This document shows positions 11,695-23,700 of a DNA stretch of 64,000 nucleotides, piece by piece. The notes beneath the pieces are model-generated. The model worked only from the letters and a program-made list of their open reading frames with translations, was not told the origin of the DNA and ran no database searches. Each line of letters begins with the position of its first letter. The first letter of the stretch is position 1. Where the stretch lies: NCBI GenBank assembly GCA_964036665.1, contig OZ038531.1:15500168-15564167 (forward strand), read 5' to 3'. The translations under genes and the position numbers were made by a program. The DNA comes from Gordius sp. MW1 (taxonomy: Eukaryota; Nematomorpha; Gordioida; Gordea; Gordiidae).

Positions 11695-12151
11695 CCGGCA
11701 AACGTTGTTTTGCCATTTACCCGGGTGTATTAAATTATGTTGGAATTTTAGGGCATATATGATGATAAAGCGGTTATTGAAGTAAAATTAAAGTTTGATG
11801 TCTATATGTTCTACTTCTATTGTTCTATTTCCGTATACAGTGCAAGGCGTACGAATACTCAAAAACTACTGGACCGATTTGCATTTGGCTCGAACAATCT
11901 TAAAACATGCTCCGGAGTGTCAGGAATAAACTGTGAAATTTTGAGCCAAATCGGATTGGTAGTTTTCCAAAAAAGTTGAGAATCAGGCGCTAAACTGTTC
12001 TCGAAAACTACTGGACCGATTTGGCTCAAACAAATCTTAAAACATGCTCCGGAGTGTCAGGAATAAACTATGAAATTTTGAGCCAAATCGGTCTGGTATT
12101 TTTCAAAATTGGTGGCGGCATACACACATAGTTTCATTTTTATATATAAGA
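11695..12151 (-). mobile_element. Small non-autonomous Helitron
   Basis: Read on the minus strand it runs from TCTTATATATAAAAATG to a hairpin 'ggcaaacgttgttttgcc' (shown here on the plus strand, 11707-11724) and CTAG, set between A and T. It holds two copies of the 'ctactggaccgatttggctc' module. No coding. A copy of the same family is at 35042-35376. Confidence 0.75.
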
Positions 12152-12900
12152 CTAGATGAACCCAGCAAACGTTGTTTTGCCATTTATTTTTGCATTTTGC
12201 AGTATCACTTTTTAAGTGTTTCTAATGGCTGTAGACTTACACTTTATGAATAATTGACTAAAAACATAAAATATTCATAACGCAGTACAGATATAACCCA
12301 AATAATTTATGGTAAAGTTTAGCATAAGCCTTAAAGAAATGTCACTGAGTTTTAAATGTAATTTAAGTTTCTTCTACAAAATAAACGCATAACCATGACA
12401 TAAAATACTTTGTAGAATCTAATGTTTATATTCCTCTGGTTCATTCATATGGTAACGGGTCTGACCTGATTTAATATGAAAGAAAATTTTTATGCAGCCA
12501 TAAAACATTTAAGCTTCATATATTATACTGCATAGCATATGACGTCTTTATTAATTGCCAAAACGTATAAAACAAAAAAACGTGACCCTTCAAAAACTAC
12601 TGGCCCGATTTGACTCAAACAAATCTTAAAACATGCTCCGGAGTATGGGGAATAAACTCTAAAATTTTGAGCCAAATCGGTCTGGTAGTTATCCAAATTT
12701 GGTTTTATTAAGTGCCAAAACGTATAAAACAACGTATAAAACAAAAAAACGTGACCCCTCAAAAACTACTGAACCGATTTGGCTCGAACAAATCTTAAAA
12801 CATGCTCCGGAGTATGGGGAATAAACTGTGAAACTTTGAGCCAAATCGGTCTGGTAGTTTTCCAAATTTGGTTTTATTAAGTGCCAAAACGTATAAAACA
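12152..12900 (-). mobile_element. Second Helitron end and 165-bp tandem repeats
   Basis: CTAG plus the same 3' hairpin (slightly altered) starts directly after the TC end of the previous Helitron, so these two are also head to tail. Its 5' end is not clear. At 12570-12900 there are two tandem units of about 165 bp, each with 'aacatgctccggagtatggg' and 'gagccaaatcggtctggtag', separated by 'aagtgccaaaacgtataaaa'. Confidence 0.6.
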
Positions 12901-13241
12901 AATTAATTTTTGGCCAAGGGGGTAAACTATCCGTTTTTCTACCCCCTTGTCTACGCCCCTGCTCATAGTCAAAGTCATACATAGCATAGATAGACCCACA
13001 CGGCTAACCAAGAAATTAATATGAGGTGGTAGAAAAATTCTAAATATTTATCTGTAGGGGGATTATCTTATATTGTAATTATATTTTGGATTAATATTTA
13101 TTCAAATATTTTTTCGGGCTCGGGCCTCGGGTCGGGCTGGCCCATTAGGCCCGACCCAAGCCCGAGGCCCGATCAATGTTTTAAAATTTGCCCGAGCCCG
13201 GTCCGAAAGCCCGTCGGGCCGGGCCTCGGACGGCCCGTGCA

Positions 13242-13944
13242 CCAAGGCGCCAACCATACTGATTGTGATTGAGGGGAACGGAGACTAATGGAGCCGGTAG
13301 TTGAAAACCCGCCAAGATGATAATTTTTTGCTGGGATGAGCCTGCATGAAGCTAGGCCTAACCAGAGCCAAACGAAGTTGAAAGATACCGGCCCACCTTA
13401 AAGAACAGCCCCGTACTTCCAACTGCGGAAGACAACAAATTATGGTGTTTGCCTCACGTGCGCTTGTGGTAGGATGACATAACCCCCAGAACTTTAGCGC
13501 AATGCGTTGCCATTGGCACTCGACACCAATGTGTTATAGCAATGTATCCCATTAAAACATAAGAGCCACCGAATCTTGAAGACAACATTGAGAAGCAAAG
13601 CAGATAGCACATGGTTTGGTACAAACCAAGGAGGTGGTGGCCACCCCAGACTATAAGGCGCCGCTGTTGGAGATCACTTTAGAAAGGATAGTAGGAAGCT
13701 AATATGACCTCAATTAGCATCAATGGTGATGATTCTTAACAAGTCCACACGTCTATATAAATGTTAAAATATTTATCAAGATGCAAATCTCATGCTATAT
13801 ACCGAATGTTATTAATATGATTAATGGATATATTCGATTACTATTTCCCTCTCGCTAAGTAAAGAACTCACTGTAACCATGTGGTACCAAGCTGTTTTTT
13901 ATTATCGTGCGGTATACTAAGCTCTTTTTAATGATATCTAACAT
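13242..13944. other. No feature recognised
   Basis: This stretch is less AT-rich than its neighbours (especially 13250-13700) but has no long frame, repeat partner or RNA signature that I can identify. It could be a fragment of an old element or unique DNA. Confidence 0.4.
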
Positions 13945-15260
13945 AAAAAGGGTTTTAAAATTGTTCTGCAACCCTTGTAATAATAAAAGGAACTTTTGTG
14001 GTTTGAAATATCCTTTACTACAAATTAACACTCCCAGGTTCAAAATAACTTTTACTACAAATTAACTCCAAAATATTATGCCGACAGATATTACAACATG
14101 TTTTACGAGGGAAATTAATTAATGATCATGTTCGATGCTATGAACTCTTTTGTCTGATAATAATCTCTTGCTTTGTGTATCTTGCGCCATTTGTTATCCC
14201 TTGAGTCCTTTACGTTACTCTTCTTAGATTTCCTTTGTACACCGCTTATATCGTCTAGCACTGGTACCTATCCCTCGCATCTGGTTGCTCGTCTTCAATG
14301 TCTCTTTCCCCCACAACTCATATATATGACATATAGGACACCTCCCTTTTTTACTCTTTTTCTTTTCTTTCCTGACATTTACCGCAACTTTTATAAGCTG
14401 CCATCCTCCGTACCGTTATTTTTGATGTTCCCTCACCATATTATCACATAACCGTATCGATAAATATATTCATACGCGCCTAACCCTTCACCCAGATGCC
14501 TCCTTTTCCGGGCACCTTCCCACATACATATATCTGAATAATTGTGCGCGATATAAAAAGACATACTATTATAACCTCATTATAATTTTATATTATACAT
14601 TAAAAATATGAGAATATTACTATAAAATCAAATTAATACTTCACGGGCGCCAATTTTGTGGTTCAAAATATCCTTTACTACAAATTAACACTCCCAGGTT
14701 CGAAATATCTTTTACTACAAATTAACTCCAAAATATTACGCCGACAGATACTAATTACAACATGTTTTACGAGGGAAATTTATTAATGATCATGTTAGAT
14801 GCTATGAACTCTTTTGTCTGATAATAATCTCTTGCTTTGTGTATCTTGCGCCAGTTGTTATTCTCCCTTGAGTCCTTTACGTTACTCTTCTTAGATTTCC
14901 TTTGTCGACCGCTTACTATCGTCAAGCATCTGGTAACTATCCCTTGCATCTGGTTGCTAATCTTCAACGTCTATTTCCCCCACAACTCATATATATGACA
15001 TATATGACAGGAACAGGTCAAAGAGAAGCACTTTTACCGCAGGCTAACCAATAAGCGGAAGTGGCTAAATTTCTTTTAAGCCATTTTTTAATTACTTTTT
15101 AATTTATGTATGCTGTTAACATCTGTTATTAGTTCCTTAGCCCTGCTTTAAGATCTCCGGGCAAATCAGGCCCACCGCCGAGAGGGAGAAAATAGTAACA
15201 ATAAATACAAAATCCCTAAACAAAAAATCAATATTGTACTTTCACCCCTTCGCAAAACCC
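13945..15260 (+). repeat. LTR-like repeat Y, copy 2, split by a TRIM
   Basis: The flanks of the TRIM (13945-13993 and 15010-15195) together match the inverted complement of 10560-10815. Shared landmarks are 'ttctgcaacccttgtaat' before the insertion, and 'cacttttaccgc' with 'gcggaagtggctaaat' after it. Copy 1 therefore represents the uninterrupted state. Similarity fades beyond about 15200. Confidence 0.65.
13994..15009 (-). mobile_element. TRIM: miniature LTR retrotransposon
   Basis: Two direct repeats (13994-14340, 347 bp; 14654-15009, 356 bp) enclose only about 313 bp. Beside the right LTR on the minus strand is TTGGCGCCCGTGAAG, a primer-binding-site pattern. Beside the left LTR is a purine tract ending AAAAAAGGGAGG. 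The outer flanks are a perfect 5-bp duplication GGAAC (13989-13993 and 15010-15014). No gag or pol is present, which defines a terminal-repeat retrotransposon in miniature that would move only with enzymes from a full-length relative. The LTRs differ at a modest number of places, so it is not recent. Confidence 0.85.
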
Positions 15261-16024
15261 TCCTTTTGTAAAACCCTCTTTTTTGTAAATTTGATTATAT
15301 TATTTGCAATTTTGGAATAACCCCATTTTTCTAAACTGAATATATTATTTGTAGATTTTAAATAAATAAAATCAGCTATAAAGAATAAAATAATGAAGTC
15401 GGCGATTCGTATAGTGATGCGGAAGAACCGAGAAAATTCTCGTTTCACGAGATTATTTTGGCGAAATCTCGGCTTTTAATGACTATTAGATTTTGGTCAA
15501 TTATTGTGAATTTTAATTTGCTTAATTTAGATTTAAGGTATTAAAAGTAAATCAATATGTTTTTAATATATTTGATATTAAAAGAATACCTAAGTGTAAG
15601 ATATCTAATATATTTTTGCAAAAAATTAAAAATTAGGTAATTATTTACCTAAGATATTGCCCTTCGGATATGTAAAAAATTTAATAATGTATTTATCACA
15701 TATTTGTATCCATCCACAGCGATTAAATATTTCAAAATATTAGACTTATAATGAGTTCTGAGGACTAAAGCATATTTGAATTTCGCGCTTTATCTTCCTG
15801 TATGATGCGCTAATATTAAATTGGTGGTCAATTAGTTTGAATAATTATATAAGTAACGCTAAGGTGGCTCGAGATTTTTTAAGCACCCTAGCATAATTCG
15901 TGCCTTCCTAACGATTCCAAAGGTACAATTGAGTATTCGATGATGAGTTTTCTAGAAGTCTTTATGCTTCAACTGATAGCATAGCTCCTAAATTTATGAA
16001 TCTTAATAAGACATTATGTTTATA

Positions 16025-16912
16025 GGGGAGACCGGGGCCTAAATAGCCATAAAAAATTAAACCACTTCTAATGATTTTTTTCATTTTCTGTTGGAACGTT
16101 ATTTTAAGGTCTATTTTTACTATAGGAAAAAAATTAGGATTGAAAAAATTAATAGTTTTCTCACATATTAAATCAAAAAAAAATCCTAAAAATTTTAAAA
16201 ATGCCCGGGGCAAGTTACCCCTTTCCTGGGATAGATTATCCCTTACGATTTCCCTTTCTATTGGTGTATGCTAACTCAAATCAATAAAAGGATTGTTTTA
16301 TTACAAAAAAACATAGAGAATGCAAATGAATATGGTTATATTTAACATAATACAAATAAAAAAGGGTCATGAAGACAATCTGATTTATGTACCCATAAAA
16401 GACAAATTCTGCAATGGAAAAAATCTTTAAATAGTCTATAAATATTCCCAATTACACTAACATAAATTATTATTAAATAAAACAATTGTTTTTTAAATCT
16501 TGACATTTGTCTACGCAATGAAAAATGGCTACACCGACTAGCCCCGCCCCTTAATTTTTTATACAAATAATAATAATTAATCATATTATATTGTTAAAGA
16601 AAAATTTAAAAGTGGGCAATATTTATAGAGTAAATATTCCTCTATAAGATAAAACTTAAATTAGTCCAATATATACAGGCAAAAAAATTTTATGCGTAAA
16701 ATACAAAATTTTGTCAAAGCTACTAACAGCCCCAAAAAATCGTTTTTCCTCTATAAAAATTTTAAATTTAATTTTTTCTAAACAAAAATTTTTTTACCTA
16801 TACCTTATGGAAAAATACACATATGGTAATTTTAATTGTATATCATTATTATTTTAAAAAATAATTAAAAAGATAATAGTAGCCCCGGGCTACGACTAGC
16901 CCCGGTCTCCCC
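16025..16912. mobile_element. MITE with TA duplication, inside hAT copy 1
   Basis: Inverted termini GGGGAGACCGGGGC and GCCCCGGTCTCCCC enclose 888 AT-rich bases, flanked by TA on both sides. The corresponding place in hAT copy 2 (about 34740, 'gtgaatacatag') lacks it and shows a single TA. TA duplication points to the Tc1/mariner group, but there is no transposase. Confidence 0.75.
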
Positions 16913-17239
16913 TACATTTTTTTATCATGTGCATTACTTTTCACATTATAAACTGGGGTTGGCGGATTCGAATTTACCATAATTTCTATAGATGTGGCAA
17001 TTGTGTAATATAAAATATATACACGAACTTTAACTGTATTAGATAAATAACTATTTAATGGTAAAGTTAGTTAGAATCGGAAGATAATTATTTGGCACAA
17101 AAATTTAATAAAGATTTTAGTCATAAAAAAATATGTGCATGTTAATTTAAAACTTAAAACCTTATGTTCTTATTCCCGTGGGTGCAGAATTCCAATGCTG
17201 GCTACGCACATGCTTATTCCTATTATAATGCTGCTTTTA

Positions 17240-17390
17240 TCGTTATTTATACAATCTTCTAATATTTTTAATAGATTTATTAAGGAGCAGAGAGCGTTGA
17301 AATATAATAATATAATAATATTTTGTCCTATTCAAGGACATCATCAGATTTAAACAAAATGAATTTATAAATAAAACTAAATACAACTAG
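17240..17390 (-). mobile_element. Penelope-like element 3' fragment
   Basis: A segment with 'tgtcctattcaaggacatc' (plus strand, 17327-17345) resembles the hairpin region at the 3' end of the larger Penelope-like insertion nearby. On the minus strand it reads CTGATGA, a 4-bp stem, then AAAA, close to a hammerhead ribozyme core. It is absent from hAT copy 2. No coding remains. Confidence 0.5.
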
Positions 17391-17769
17391 TTATCAATTA
17401 TGTAAATGATAATATTATTTTTAAAAGTCACTCGCACTTTGTGGTTTATAACGCTATAGTAAACAAGCAATAATGGGCTATAATTGATGACGGTAATATC
17501 AATGGACTAAAACGATTGCCTTAAATATGTTGAGGTCTACTTTGAAGCTTTAGCCAGGGTTAATAAAGAGTCTCAATTTGCCCAAATGTGTAACTTAGTC
17601 AAATATAGCTGAACTTAATCTTGAAGTCTATTTATATTTGACAGACCCAGTGAATTTGATACAAATTTTATAATTTGCTAGAACTATAAAATTTAATTTC
17701 CTATCCTTTAAATTTATTTATAGTTTTTTAATTTGCACTTTCTATAGAAAATGCAATCTTTATAAATTA

Positions 17770-18694
17770 TTTTAGAAGATTTTTACCCTCATATTCGATG
17801 TTTTTAATGGATAAATTTTGAGGGAATTGTCGAGGGTGTTAAAAAGAAATTATAATTATTATAATAATATTTCGTCCTATTTAAGGACATCTTCGGATTA
17901 AAATAAAATAGAATTACAAAATAAAATAAAATAATACAATTAAATCGAACGTTCTAAAGGGAGGTTAATATTATAATGTAAGAAAGGATACAGGTTCTCT
18001 TTACCCATATCTTCATTGAGTGTTGGGTGTAATCTTCGAATGAAAAAGGACTCTAGGGTTTTTCTTTCAAAATAGGCCTCGGTGTTAACTAAAATGGTTG
18101 TTTTTAAATTGTTTCCGTGATTTAGTTGTAATAAATGATTTGAAACGGCGGTTAAATTTGCGTTTGAGCGATATAATGCCGCTAGATGTTCCTTGAATCG
18201 TGTTCTAAAATCTCTTTTTGTTTCACCAATATAGAAATTATTGCAATCATTACAAGTTATCTTATATATTAGGTGAAACAAAAAGAGATTTTAAAACACG
18301 ATTCAAGGAACATCTAGCGGCATTATATCGCTCAGACGCAAATTTAACCGCCGTTTCAAATCATTTACAACTAAATCACGGAAACAATTTAAAAACAACC
18401 ATTTTAGTTAACACCGAGACCTATTTTGAAAGAAAAACCTTAGAGTCCTTTTTCATTCGAAGATTACACCCAACACTCAATGAAGATATGGGTAAAGAGA
18501 ACCTGTATCCTTTCTTACATTATAATATTAACCTCCTTTTAGAACGTTCGATTTAATTGTATTATTTTATTTTATATTGTAATTCTATTTTATTTTAATC
18601 CGAAGATGTCCTTAAATAGGACGAAATATTATTATAATAATTATAATTTCTTTTTAACACCCTCGACAATTCCCGAAAATTTATCCATTAAAAA
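17770..18694. mobile_element. Penelope-like element, head-to-head palindrome
   Basis: Two near-identical arms in opposite orientation (about 17805-18235 minus, 18265-18690 plus) each encode the C-terminal GIY-YIG endonuclease of a Penelope-like retroelement. The motif is YIGETKRDFRTRFKEHLAAL, followed by FERKTLESFFIRRLHPTLNE and a stop. The minus arm extends further upstream and keeps the LIYKITCNDCNNFYIGE start, which the plus arm lacks. No reverse transcriptase is present. The insertion is flanked by CTTTATAAATTA (17758-17769 and 18695-18706). The high similarity of the arms argues for a recent event. Confidence 0.85.
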
Positions 18695-19004
18695 CTTTAT
18701 AAATTAGTTTATATCTTAATATTGCAAATGAGATGTCGTTTTGCGCTAAATCTTTAGAAAGCTTGTGTATTACGGTTTTTTAAAAAATATTAAGATTTGC
18801 CATTAGGATTTTTTTAACACTTATTTAACATTTTTAATAAAATAGGAGAATTTTTATCTCGTATAAATATTTTTTAAGATTTGAGATAAGTCGAGAAGAC
18901 AAGACGAGACCGAGATTTTTCTAGACCGAGACTAGACGAGATCTTTATAATCGCGAGACGAGACGAGATTTTGCTTTCGAGACCGAGCCGTGATCGAAAC
19001 ACTA

Positions 19005-19948
19005 GAATCGTAGTCCTTCCATTTTACTTAAATCGTCTCCTTCGGCATTCTTTACTCACTAATATTAGAAACTTGATCTCTGAAGCCTGCATTCTCACTG
19101 TGGAAATAATGAACACAAAATTATGTACAAAAAGTGGCTAATCATACGTTATAAATAAAAATTTAAAGAGAGTTTATCTGTACGCTAAGATTTCAAAGGT
19201 TCTCCTTCTATTATTTTGAAATTTTGCGAGAACATTGCATTCACATGCGGCAGCCTTATACTATTTAAAAACCTATGATTGGGGAATCATGAATTTAAAA
19301 ACGGGCGCTTTATACGAATTCGAAAACACATTATTTCCTAACTATTTTTTATTTCAATGTTTCGTTCCTTCCATAGTTAATAGATTGTTCAGAATTTTTT
19401 GACATAACTTTATATTTGTTACTCGCGCTGTTTTATAATTACTAGTAGTAACGAGAAACTATTTATTATAATTGTTTTGTAAATAACAATTTATATTTCG
19501 TTCTAATATGCATAACTACCATTATCATGCCAGGGTGTATACTTTTAATACATGTTGATATAACCACGTTTTTATTGCCCCGACATTTTTGACATATATT
19601 TTATTTTATATAACTTTTCCTTCAAATACACCAGTGTTTTGATTGTATAATGCATTTTAATAAAAACTCGCCATTTTAGATATAAAAGCAATAAGAGTGT
19701 GTTACTTTTTAATCTTCAATATATCTGTATGCGTTTCAGGACAATTTACACCCTTATCTTTAAAGTGCTCAATTTTTAATTCCCAAAGCTCATCTTTTAT
19801 TTTCCTAAGTTGTTTTAAGATATTTTTCCATTCTACTTTGCAACACCAAATAACATAAATTTAAAAAAAGAACGTTATAACATGATATAAAATAAACAAA
19901 CATTTATGCATAGAAATATTTGGAGAGGGGGCCAATGCCAATGCAAAC
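19005..19948. other. No feature recognised
   Basis: AT-rich sequence between the hAT element and the Gypsy D LTR. I see no coding signal and no repeat partner in this window. Confidence 0.5.
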
Positions 19949-20106
19949 TGTAATGAAGTGGCAAGGGTAGAACACAAAACTGAGATTCCAAACTAAGAGA
20001 CTCGTATTCAATAATAACGGCTTTATACAGATAACTGCGAGTAATATATACAAACGAAAAATTAATATATTCAAATAAGGTAATTTGAATAAGGTGTATT
20101 TTTAAG
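19949..20106 (-). repeat. Gypsy D LTR, R-U5 segment
   Basis: It starts TGTAATGAAGTGGC like the Gypsy A LTR and shares 'cagataactgcgagtaat' with it. On the minus strand a TATA-like GTATAAAGCC precedes the transcript region. Its missing U3 end appears to be 36633-36683, next to the Gypsy D polypurine tract, with the MULE inserted between the two pieces. Confidence 0.55.
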
Positions 20107-20119
20107 GGTGTTATTTACT

Positions 20120-20560
20120 GCTAAGTAATTTATGCTAAGTATTTTAATTAAAGTGCTAAATATTTTATTAAAAACGCTAAGTATTTTATGCTAAGCATTT
20201 TAATCTAAATGCTAAGTATTTATTTTTAAATGCTAAGTTTTTTATTTTTAAATGATAATTTTTTTTTATTAAATTGTTTAGTTTTTATTTTGATATGCTA
20301 AGTTTTTTTTATTAAAAAGCTAATTAATTTATTTAAAAAAATTTTAAGCTATGAATTTTAATCAAAATGCTGAGTATTAAAAAAATATAAGATAATAATG
20401 TTTTAAAGCTAAAAAGGTCAAAGTTTTAATGGTAATAATTTTAAAGAAAATATTTAATTTTTAAAAATGCTAGGTTCTTAATTTTAAAATACTAGTTTTC
20501 TACTTTGAAGTGCTAAGTTATTACTTTAAAATACTAAGTTTAAAAGTTTTATTTATGACA
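20120..20560. repeat. Degenerate tandem array in left MULE arm
   Basis: About 15 imperfect units of 'atgctaagtattttaatt', 20-30 bp each, AT-rich. The mirror-image array lies at 36270-36612. Arrays of subterminal repeats within long inverted termini are known in MULEs. Confidence 0.7.
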
Positions 20561-20773
20561 CAAAAAAGTGTTGAAAATTTGAGTTTAAGTTTATGGGAAT
20601 TATTTTAATGAATTACCAAAATTTATAGTTGAAAAATATAATATTTCAATTTTCTATTGTTATAGTATAGAAAATAATTTTAAATTTGAAAAAAAAAATT
20701 ATGATTATTTATTTGTAGGTGAAAACCCTTCGTGTTCTATAATGGCTTCACATAAAAAATAATCTAAATAGCT

Positions 20774-23700
20774 ATAATGTATGATGGTTGTCTAGAAGTA
20801 AGGGTAGGTAATAAACTTTATTTCAAACACACGATATATATAATACGAATGATTATTAGCGATAAAAATAATATATATGTATAGCGATGTGGTGTTGCTG
20901 GTATTGCGGAAGTTTTTGGTGGAATTTTGATGGATGAATGAATTCTCACTAGAAAGTCGTCAATTGGTTACTTGATGTCGCCAATGTCTAAAACGCCACA
21001 ATACTCCCCTTCCAGACATATTTAAGGTTTTTAATATGTCGATAAAAATTGGCTAAAACTTATTTGATGTATTCACGAAGATTTTTCGGCCAAAGGACTT
21101 TTCTACCCTTTCTAGTTACTTTCGCTGGTTCTTCCGCCTCTTGAGTCGTTGCTTCAGCTTGAGTTTCGTCGGCAATCTGTAAGGATAGTTCCTCTCTACT
21201 TAGATGGCAGGGTTTTAATCTGTCTATTGAGACTGAATCTCTTTTACCATTTTTTTCTATGACGAAGTATTTTGGTTCGCGTTTTAACACTTTAAACGGC
21301 CCGTCGTACGGTGAGGTGAGTGGCCTGCGAACTGCTTCGTTTCTGACAAAAACATGAGAAGTTTCTAACAGATCTTGACTAACCTGCTCTTTTGGTTTCC
21401 TGTGGTGTTGCGGTATGGGGTACGGTATTGCCATCATTGCCTTTCTTAGTTTGTCTACAAAGTTATGCAGTTCCATTTCCGGTTGTCAGTTGGCCTCAGG
21501 TTGATATAGAAAATAGTCTCCAGGCAGTCTTATGTTGGTTCCATATACGAGTTCGGATGGTGTTAGTCCAATGTCCTCCTTGATTGTGGCACGGATACCA
21601 AGTAACACGAGTGGAAGAACTTCACTCCATTTGATTTTTTCGGTGGCTTTTAAAGATGCTTTTAATTGTCTATGGAAGCGTTCCACGAGTCCGTTGGCGG
21701 ATGGGTGATAGGCAGTGGTTTTTATATGCCTGCATCCTAGTGTTCTTTGATAGTTGTCTGAAAAGTCCTGACTGAAACTGCGATCCTCTGTCGGTAGTAA
21801 TTGTACTTGGGACACTATAATTGGCTATCCAACTTTCAATTAGCTTGGAAGCGATCTCTTCGGTAGATGTTTCTTGAGTGGAACGGCCATGGGCCATCTC
21901 GAGAAACGATCGATTGCTGTCAAAATATGTGTAAAACCGTTTGAAGGTGGTAGTGGTCCAACTCTATCGACATGTATTTGTGAGAATCTTGCGTCTGGTT
22001 GTGCGAAAGTCCCGGGCGTCGTTATAATGTGTTTATGAACTTTGTTTAGTTGGCATTTTAAACAACACTTAGCCCAATTTCTAACGTCTTGGTTCATCGA
22101 AGGCCACACATAGACACTTAAAATCATGCTTGTCGCTCGTATGTCAGAGTGAGAAAAAGCATGAAAGTGATCGAAAACCTTCCTTCTGAGTGTTTCAGGT
22201 CCGGTCGGGGTTTAATGGTTAAAATATCACAAAGAACTTTACACTCTGATCCTGGGATAGGGATTAGTTGTAACTTTAGGGATGATAAGTTTTTTAGTCC
22301 TTCTAAGGATTCATCAGTCCTCTGGTGCTTGCTAATTTCCTCCAAATCCGGAATTTTTGGTAATTCAATAGCATCTATTTCCATCCGGGAAAGAGCGTCC
22401 GCTACTGTGTTGCTTTCGCCTTTAATGAATCGTATGTCAGTAGTATATTGCGAGATGAGGTCCAACTGTCTTGTTTCTCTCGGAGAATCCTGGTCGGGTT
22501 TTGCGTTGAATGCGTAGGTGAGTGGTTTATGGTCGGTATAGATTGTGAAATTACGACCTTTCTAAGATATGCGAAAATGCTTTATGGCCAAATATATTGC
22601 GAGAAGTTCGCGGTCAAAAATGCTGTACCGGGTCTGAGTGGGTTGTAATTTCGCTAAGAAAAATGCTAATGGGTATACATTGTCCGAAATGGATTGCTCC
22701 AAAACTGCTCCGACAGCCGGTCTGATGCATCGGTGGTCAGTGTGATTTTAGTAAGGGGGTCCGTGTTTAAAAAGGTTAGGGTAAAATTCACTAATGCTGC
22801 TTTTGCTTCTTCAAATGCCTTGACCTGAACGTCGTAGCAAGTACGGACTTTTTGGACTTCTTCAGTAAATCGGTCAGAGGTTGAAGGGTTCGGGAAATTC
22901 CGGGTTGAAATCTAGGGTAGAAATTTATCATTCCTAGAAATCTCCGGAGCTTCTTTAGTAAATCAGGCAGGGGAAAATCGTTGATGTCCTTGACTTTGTC
23001 CAGTAGCGGGGCAATACCGGTACTTGATACCTGGTGTCCGAGAAATTCGAGTTCGCCAACTCCGAATTTGCACTTCGAAGGGTTGATTCTAAGATCGTAC
23101 TCTTGCAATCGTTGAAGAACGATTCTCAAGTGCTGTTCGTGTTCCTGCTCCGATGCGCTGGCTATGAGGATATTATTGATTTACTCGTAAACGCAATCTA
23201 ATCCTCTTAGGACTTCATCAATGAATCGTTGGAACGTCTGTGCTGCGTTTTTTAGTCCGAACGGCATTCTTGCGAATTTGTGCAGGCCGAAAGGTGTTGT
23301 GACGGCTGTTTTGCATACGTCCTTTGGCGCAACGCGAATGTGATGGTAAGCTCTCACGAGGTCCAGTTTGGAGAATATGCTTTTATTGTGAAGATTGGCA
23401 GTAAAGTCGTTTATGGGTGGTATAGGATATCTGTCCGGTATTGTGACTTTATTCAGGCCTCTGTAGTCTCCACAAGGCCTCCAATCACCTGACTTTTTGG
23501 CGGCAAAATGCAATGGGGCTGCCCAGTTGCTTTCTGATTTTTGAATGATTTCTAATTCTAACATATTTTCGAATCCTTTTGCGACGTTCATCTTTTTCGC
23601 CGTTAGTCTTCTTGGACGTGCGTACTGAGCTGGTCATTTCGTTAGAATGTGGTGGAGTACATCTTGAGGTGGAATCTGTCGGTTGAAGTTTAGAGAGGAT

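Larger units (their letters stand above)
11508..12961. mobile_element. hAT element with 8-bp TSD CTCATAGT
   Basis: Terminal inverted repeats begin CAGGGGCGTAGCCAGGA on the left and end CTACGCCCCTG on the right. The flanks are perfect 8-bp duplications (11500-11507 and 12962-12969), as hAT transposases make. No transposase is left. The interior is filled by two small Helitrons in reverse orientation and a tandem duplication at 12570-12900. The same 'ggcgtagccagg' terminus recurs in small MITEs elsewhere in the window. Confidence 0.85.
11156..13241. mobile_element. hAT-like MITE, TAGAGCCCTGCA family, interrupted
   Basis: It starts TAGAGCCCTGCA and has GC-rich arms of repeated CCCGAGCCCGA (11190-11305; 13110-13241). 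The right end stops at 'ggcccgtgca', lacking the last bases of the inverted terminus seen in the family member at 62448-63082. A 1.45-kb hAT element (11508-12961) sits in the middle. Removing that leaves about 0.63 kb, matching the size of the other copy. Confidence 0.6.
15412..19004. mobile_element. hAT element, TAGTGATGCGG family, copy 1
   Basis: The ends are TAGTGATGCGG and CGAAACACTA. The flanks GATTCGTA (15404-15411) and GAATCGTA (19005-19012) agree at 7 of 8 positions. Subterminal regions carry many CTCGG/GAGAC motifs. The interior is AT-rich and lacks a recognisable transposase. It holds a MITE (16025-16912), a Penelope-like fragment (about 17240-17390) and a Penelope-like palindrome (17770-18694). 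Copy 2 (30117-36061) shares the interior in the same orientation. Confidence 0.8.
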
